The position numbers and the translations under genes are program-made. Positions 60,406 through 64,000 of a stretch of 64,000 nt of DNA are shown here, piece by piece. Source of the DNA: Chania multitudinisentens RB-25 (GTDB lineage: Bacteria; Pseudomonadota; Gammaproteobacteria; Enterobacterales; Enterobacteriaceae); NCBI RefSeq assembly GCF_000520015.2, contig NZ_CP007044.2, positions 2,542,001-2,606,000 of the forward strand, read 5' to 3'. The notes under the pieces were generated by a model. That model was not told the origin of the DNA and ran no database searches. It saw nothing but the letters and a program-made list of their open reading frames with translations. How positions within the stretch are numbered: the stretch's first letter is position 1; the number at the start of each line of letters is the position of its first letter.

Positions 60406-61173
60406 CTACAGGGGGCGCTGCTCGGCTGGAGTACTCCAGCCGTCTTCATCAATCAGTTGCCATGTCACATTGCCTAAAGCACCATCGGGTAGGGGATAAC
60501 GCTGCTGGCCTTTAGGGGGAACCATCAAACGCAACTGTGTTTTGTCTAAGGCTACCGTCCCCACTTTTAGGGATGAAAACGTCAGCCAATAAGGTGTTGG
60601 GTTCTCTACAATCAGCTGGTTCCCTTCACGGCGGAATTGCAGCTTGGGGGCCATATCTTCAACGGCGCGTTTAGCCAATCCTTCCGGGCGGTAAAATATT
60701 TTCATATTGCTGACGACCGTCAGCACCATCTGTTCCTTTGGTGCTTGCTTGTCCGGCGCTGTTTGAGTGGGGATTGCCTTCATTGAGATGAAAAATACGG
60801 ATTCACGGTCGGCCGGTAACGGTTCGCTATTACGCCGGATGCGCAATGTCAAAACGTTGTTAGGCTCCAGGCGAGCCAGCGGCGGTGTGACAATAAACGG
60901 CATGGTCGGGCGTTTTTCACTCGCCATAGGCACATTACCCGTCTGAGGATCAACAGGTTGTATCCAAGACTGCATCAGATAGGGTAAAGGAGCGGTATTG
61001 TTGGCCGTCAAAGTGACGCCTTTTCTGTCACTCTCCATATAAATCACGCGTAGCACATGGAAAGAAATCCCTTGCGGGTTAGCAGGTGCTGTTTGTGCGC
61101 GAGCGGTGTTGGCGCAAACCGCCAACAGGCAAAGAAGCCAGCCGGCAGGGCGCCAGCAAAATAAAGAGTTCAT
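60406..61173 (-). CDS. PapD-like fimbrial chaperone, third
   Basis: 255 residues from ATG 61173, which shares its A with the preceding stop (TGATG). Signal LLCLLAVCANTARAQ, then the two Ig-like domains; the family strands FHVLRVIYMESDRKGVTLTANN and ADRESVFFISMKAIPT are visible in part. The chaperone Arg and Lys that anchor the subunit carboxylate lie at RVIYM and NMKIFYRP. It is more divergent and a little longer than the other two. It ends 62 bases before the usher. Confidence 0.88.
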   Translation of the reverse strand: MNSLFCWRPAGWLLCLLAVCANTARAQTAPANPQGISFHVLRVIYMESDRKGVTLTANNTAPLPYLMQSWIQPVDPQTGNVPMASEKRPTMPFIVTPPLARLEPNNVLTLRIRRNSEPLPADRESVFFISMKAIPTQTAPDKQAPKEQMVLTVVSNMKIFYRPEGLAKRAVEDMAPKLQFRREGNQLIVENPTPYWLTFSSLKVGTVALDKTQLRLMVPPKGQQRYPLPDGALGNVTWQLIDEDGWSTPAEQRPL

Positions 61174-61907
61174 CACGGCGTTTCCTGTGTAGATAAGACA
61201 GCTTGTTTGCACGGAGTGGATAAGCCCCCGTAATCGGTGATGGTCTGCCATTCGGCCTGCGTGACTCGTCCCTGAACCGGGTAATTCTGTGTACTCAGAG
61301 GGGCCAACATGGATGGTTGAGCATCCAGATTGACGGGAGTATTGTTGAATTTCAGCTGCCCAAACGTTTGAAAATAAGGGGTTGGGTTCTCAACGCGAAC
61401 CCCGTTAACCCCCTGGCTCAATCGCAGGTTGCAGAGGGCACTGTCTGGTGCCGTTTTGATGTCTGCCGGGCGGTAGAACAGTTTGATGGTAAAGCGCATG
61501 CCCATGGATACCCGTGCCAAGGGGATGTCTTGGCTGGGTTGAGCGGGTATGGCGAGTACCGAAAGATAGAACAGTGACTCCCGGTCTGCGGGCAGGGCAG
61601 CACCCTGCGGTATGATACGCAACAGTTGGCGATTATCAGGCTTAAGTGGAAAAACCGGCGGCGTTACGATGAACGGTGCTGCTGTAACATTGTCGGGCGC
61701 AAGCTGTACCCGGCTTTGAATCAGGTAGCTTTGCTTACCGGTATTTTTCACTGCCAGAGTTTGTGCTTTATCCGTGGATAAAAATATCACCCGTGTCTGG
61801 TTCAGGCTGATACCACCGGCAGCAGGCTGTGCTGCCAGTGTAGGTATTGAGAGCAGCGCGCACAAACCAGCTACGGGTATTACAGAATAAGCACGTATAG
61901 AGAGCAT
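61173..61907 (-). CDS. PapD-like fimbrial chaperone, second
   Basis: 244 residues from ATG 61907, eight bases after the minor pilin stop with GAGG upstream. Signal IPVAGLCALLSIPTLAAQ. Family blocks: ISLNQTRVIFLSTDKAQTL, FIVTPPVFPLKPDNRQLLRI, LPADRESLFYLSVLAIPA and RFTIKLFYRPADI. Two extra Cys (CNLRLS and TPCKQ) may form a disulfide in domain 2. It could serve a specific subunit of this operon. Confidence 0.9.
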   Translation of the reverse strand: MLSIRAYSVIPVAGLCALLSIPTLAAQPAAGGISLNQTRVIFLSTDKAQTLAVKNTGKQSYLIQSRVQLAPDNVTAAPFIVTPPVFPLKPDNRQLLRIIPQGAALPADRESLFYLSVLAIPAQPSQDIPLARVSMGMRFTIKLFYRPADIKTAPDSALCNLRLSQGVNGVRVENPTPYFQTFGQLKFNNTPVNLDAQPSMLAPLSTQNYPVQGRVTQAEWQTITDYGGLSTPCKQAVLSTQETP

Positions 61908-61914
61908 ATCGGCC

Positions 61915-62505
61915 TCAACGGTAAGCCAAATCAAACAGAATACGCGCCGTCAACGAGCCCGGTGTGGGGGGAGTACTGACACATTCCGCGCCACCGCAGC
62001 TGATCCCGGCATAAAACATGATGTTTTGATCGAGCGGATTGACACCCATTCCAGCCAAGGGGATATCATCACCGTTTTTAACTTCCGTACTGCTATAGCT
62101 AGGCGGAGCATTGGTTTTCACCAGCATGATGCCGACATTAGAGGCGGTTGAGTCACTGCTACGGAATAGCCAGCGGGTATCACGGGTGATCCCGTCTCCA
62201 CTGACGTTAACTACCGGAGTCAGGCTGGCATCGGTTCCACTGCAATCCTGAACAGTCAGGGTAACGGGTTGTGCTGCCTGCAAGGTTGCAGGAGTCAACT
62301 GCGTCAGATGCGTTGAATCCAGCGCCAACGTGCTTTTATCCAGGCTGAAAGTGCAGGTTCCTGGGTTGAGTACGGCGGAGAAATTGATCGTCACTGATGC
62401 GGGTGGGGTGACTAGATCAGCTTGAGCTGGCAAGCTTATCAGACCCGACAACGCCAGCATTACCAGCAGAGAAGCACGCTTATGGCAGGTCATGATTGAA
62501 CTCAT
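61915..62505 (-). CDS. Fimbrial minor subunit
   Basis: 196 residues from ATG 62505 with GGGAGGG upstream; the frame is open 29 codons further into the first chaperone gene. Signal LLVMLALSGLISLPAQA. A pilin-type fold with the first Cys in LNPGTCTFSLDKS and its partner in LTVQDCSGTDAS, plus an unusual second pair near the end (SCGGAECVS). The C-terminal beta-strand (ARILFDLAYR) serves donor-strand exchange. Probably an adaptor or minor pilin. Confidence 0.85.
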   Translation of the reverse strand: MSSIMTCHKRASLLVMLALSGLISLPAQADLVTPPASVTINFSAVLNPGTCTFSLDKSTLALDSTHLTQLTPATLQAAQPVTLTVQDCSGTDASLTPVVNVSGDGITRDTRWLFRSSDSTASNVGIMLVKTNAPPSYSSTEVKNGDDIPLAGMGVNPLDQNIMFYAGISCGGAECVSTPPTPGSLTARILFDLAYR

Positions 62506-63196
62506 TGAGCCCTCCCTCATCATTAATGGTTTTCCAGTGCACTGCACCCTGTGCTTTTGTGGTTGGGTAGGTGTGTTCGCTGAACGGTGCAAGCATCAAG
62601 GCGGCTGGCGTATCCAATTTGAGCACCTGCCCACCAACGCTTACGCTGGCAAAACTGACAAAGTAGGGGGAACTATTGGTGATTCTGAGCCCTTCTTTTA
62701 CCCGCGAAAATTTCAGATTCTGCTGCGCCTCCATTGATGAGAAAGGCAGATTGGCCGGGCGATAGATCAGTTTTATGATATTACCGACCCCAAATTGGGT
62801 AGAGCCATATACCCCGGGGCGCTGATTGCTCGAAACAGGGTCTGTACTGGCTGGAATAGCGCTGGCATGAAAATAGAATATCGATTCACGATTTGTCGGC
62901 AATATAGCTTGCTGCATAACAATACGTATCTGATTGATACTGCTGGGTTCCAGGCGAAACAGAGAAGGGCGTACCTGAAACGGAGCAGTTTCACTCCCAT
63001 CCTGGGAACGGCTTATCCTGGCCTGGACTAGATATGGCTGCGTTGTCATGGTATTGCGCACTGTTACGCTGATACTGTCAGCACCCTGCGGGTAAATCAG
63101 GCGGGTGGCATTAATGCCAAAGCCACCGACCTGAGCCACAGCAGGTTGTATCAGCACGGTAAGCAACAGTGAAAACAGTGGGAAAATACGGGACAT
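62480..63196 (-). CDS. PapD-like fimbrial chaperone, first
   Basis: 238 residues: signal LFSLLLTVLIQPAVAQ, then chaperone domains with INATRLIYPQGADSISVTVR, RPSLFRLEPSSINQIRIVMQ, LPTNRESIFYFHASAIPAS and IIKLIYRPANLP. It follows the major pilin by 56 bases and overlaps the next gene by 26 bases. It presumably chaperones the major pilin. Confidence 0.92.
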   Translation of the reverse strand: MSRIFPLFSLLLTVLIQPAVAQVGGFGINATRLIYPQGADSISVTVRNTMTTQPYLVQARISRSQDGSETAPFQVRPSLFRLEPSSINQIRIVMQQAILPTNRESIFYFHASAIPASTDPVSSNQRPGVYGSTQFGVGNIIKLIYRPANLPFSSMEAQQNLKFSRVKEGLRITNSSPYFVSFASVSVGGQVLKLDTPAALMLAPFSEHTYPTTKAQGAVHWKTINDEGGLNEFNHDLP

Positions 63197-63252
63197 ATAA
63201 CAGTTCCTGAGTCCTGAGAAAGGAGGGGCGATAACCCCTCCCAGGATAAAAA

Positions 63253-63810
63253 TCAGTTGTAGGCAAAGCTGAACAGAACTGGCGCGTTAACGGCACCGAT
63301 GTTCGCACCGCCAGCGGCGGCAGTAGATGCCAGACCCGCTTGCAGAGTCAGCGTTTTACCGTTGAAGTCAGCTGAGGCTGCTGGTGTGCCAGCAGTCGCC
63401 ACCAACAGTTTGTCGCCATTGCTGATATAGGAGTTTGGAGTGGCTGCCAGGTTCAGCATAACGCCAGTGTTAGTACCAGTGCTGTTGAAGATATTCGGGT
63501 TACCACCCAGAGTTTGGCCAGTTACCACCAGATTAGCGGTATCGCCTGGGCTCAACGGAGTCTGGCAGTTGTTAACACCCACGGTGAATGATTTCTGGCT
63601 TGCTACGATTGGTGTGGCTACAGCGGTAAACTGGCTTGGCGTATGGTTGCCCAGATCCAGATTATTGGTGGACAGGCTCACGTCACAAGTTGCAGCCACT
63701 ACGGTGCCGGTCACAGTAAGCTGGGCGTTAGAAGCAGCCTGAGCCGTACCGGTGGCAGCCAACAGCAGCAGAGCAACAGGAGTCATGGTTGATAAAATCT
63801 TACGCATCAT
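63253..63810 (-). CDS. Major fimbrial subunit (FimA/type 1 pilin family)
   Basis: 185 residues, small and Ala/Thr/Asn-rich. Signal peptide (LSTMTPVALLLLAATGTAQA, cleaved before ASNAQ), a Cys pair in VVAATCDVSLST and VGVNNCQTPLS, and the terminal donor strand APVLFSFAYN. Two in-frame ATGs (63810 and 63807) follow AAGGAAAT; the second has the better spacing. First gene of the operon, so the most highly expressed. Confidence 0.92.
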   Translation of the reverse strand: MMRKILSTMTPVALLLLAATGTAQAASNAQLTVTGTVVAATCDVSLSTNNLDLGNHTPSQFTAVATPIVASQKSFTVGVNNCQTPLSPGDTANLVVTGQTLGGNPNIFNSTGTNTGVMLNLAATPNSYISNGDKLLVATAGTPAASADFNGKTLTLQAGLASTAAAGGANIGAVNAPVLFSFAYN

Positions 63811-63836
63811 ATTTCCTTATATATAGATATTAAAAA

Positions 63837-63852
63837 TTCCGGACATCCGGAA
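63837..63852 (-). promoter_or_regulatory. Palindrome in the leader of the major pilin gene
   Basis: TTCCGGACATCCGGAA, a 6-bp inverted repeat with a 4-base centre, about 27 bases before the pilin start. It may be an operator or an mRNA hairpin controlling pilin translation; I cannot tell which. The remaining leader to the window end is AT-rich and must hold the fimbrial promoter. Confidence 0.55.
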
Positions 63853-64000
63853 AGGGAACGTGGTATAGCAGCTACCACAAACAGCATGAAATTTCGCAAA
63901 CAAACTAAGGCATTAAAAATATTGCTTTCCAGATTGAGAACAGTCTGGTGGATATGAGAAATCCACTAAGTTGTTTTTTATTTTGTTTTAAAAAAATCCA

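Noticed and set aside
1..64000. CRISPR arrays, tRNA or rRNA genes, insertion sequences
   Set aside because: I looked for regularly spaced repeats, cloverleaf-type patterns and transposase motifs and saw none that I could support by reading; a tRNAscan or ISfinder run would settle it.

Overview
The window reads as chromosomal DNA of an Enterobacterales bacterium, most probably a Serratia species. Two lines support this. First, the core gene order follows E. coli K-12 over a long stretch: bepA, perM, bcp, gcvR, dapA, bamC, purC, ypfJ, tmcA, ypfH, ypfN, dapE, yffB, ypfM, acrD, narQ, nudK, talA, maeB, hemF, ypeA, yfeZ, yfeY, yfeX, cysPTWAM. Second, a CBP21-type chitin-active monooxygenase, a LysR gene and a four-gene holin/endopeptidase/spanin cassette match the Serratia chitinase-secretion locus. 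The CBP21 copy is clearly not identical to the S. marcescens protein, so I call the genus only. I see no tRNA, rRNA, CRISPR array, transposase or integrase.

Layout. 1-12.4 kb is housekeeping: a partial periplasmic protease, thiol peroxidase, GcvR, lysine (dapA, dapE) and purine (purC) genes, BamC, and a tRNA acetyltransferase. 12.4-15.5 kb is a small accessory patch between yffB and ypfM (an AT-rich membrane ORF, a YjaA relative, a DUF3829 lipoprotein, a GNAT). ypfM (19 codons) and acrD follow. 19.2-28.4 kb is a nitrate-respiration block: narP, narQ and a divergent napFDAGHBC operon, where E. coli has aegA. nudK and talA resume synteny. 31.1-38.0 kb is a probable tetritol (threitol/erythritol) catabolic cluster: RpiB-like isomerase, zinc dehydrogenase, polyol permease, SDR, DhaK/DhaL-like kinase and SorC-type regulator. 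38.2-42.0 kb is the chitin locus: cbp21, chiR-like regulator, chiWXYZ-like secretion cassette. 42.2-54.4 kb returns to core genes (maeB to cysM). 54.5-56.5 kb encodes a CpxRA-like two-component pair, convergent with a seven-gene chaperone/usher fimbrial operon (63.8 to 56.5 kb) that carries three different chaperones.

How they fit together. NarQ senses nitrate and NarP would activate nap, and the nap leader holds a plausible 7-2-7 NarP site. The tetritol cluster would deliver erythrose 4-phosphate, the substrate of the adjacent transaldolase. The chitin locus couples an LPMO, its regulator and an outer-envelope release module, but no chitinase gene lies in this window. The cys operon imports sulfate/thiosulfate and CysM fixes it. 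The most useful items to follow up are the chitinase-less secretion locus, the tetritol cluster with its TGTTCA motifs, the terminator in front of cysM, the three-chaperone fimbrial operon and a dispersed 30-125 bp repeat family.
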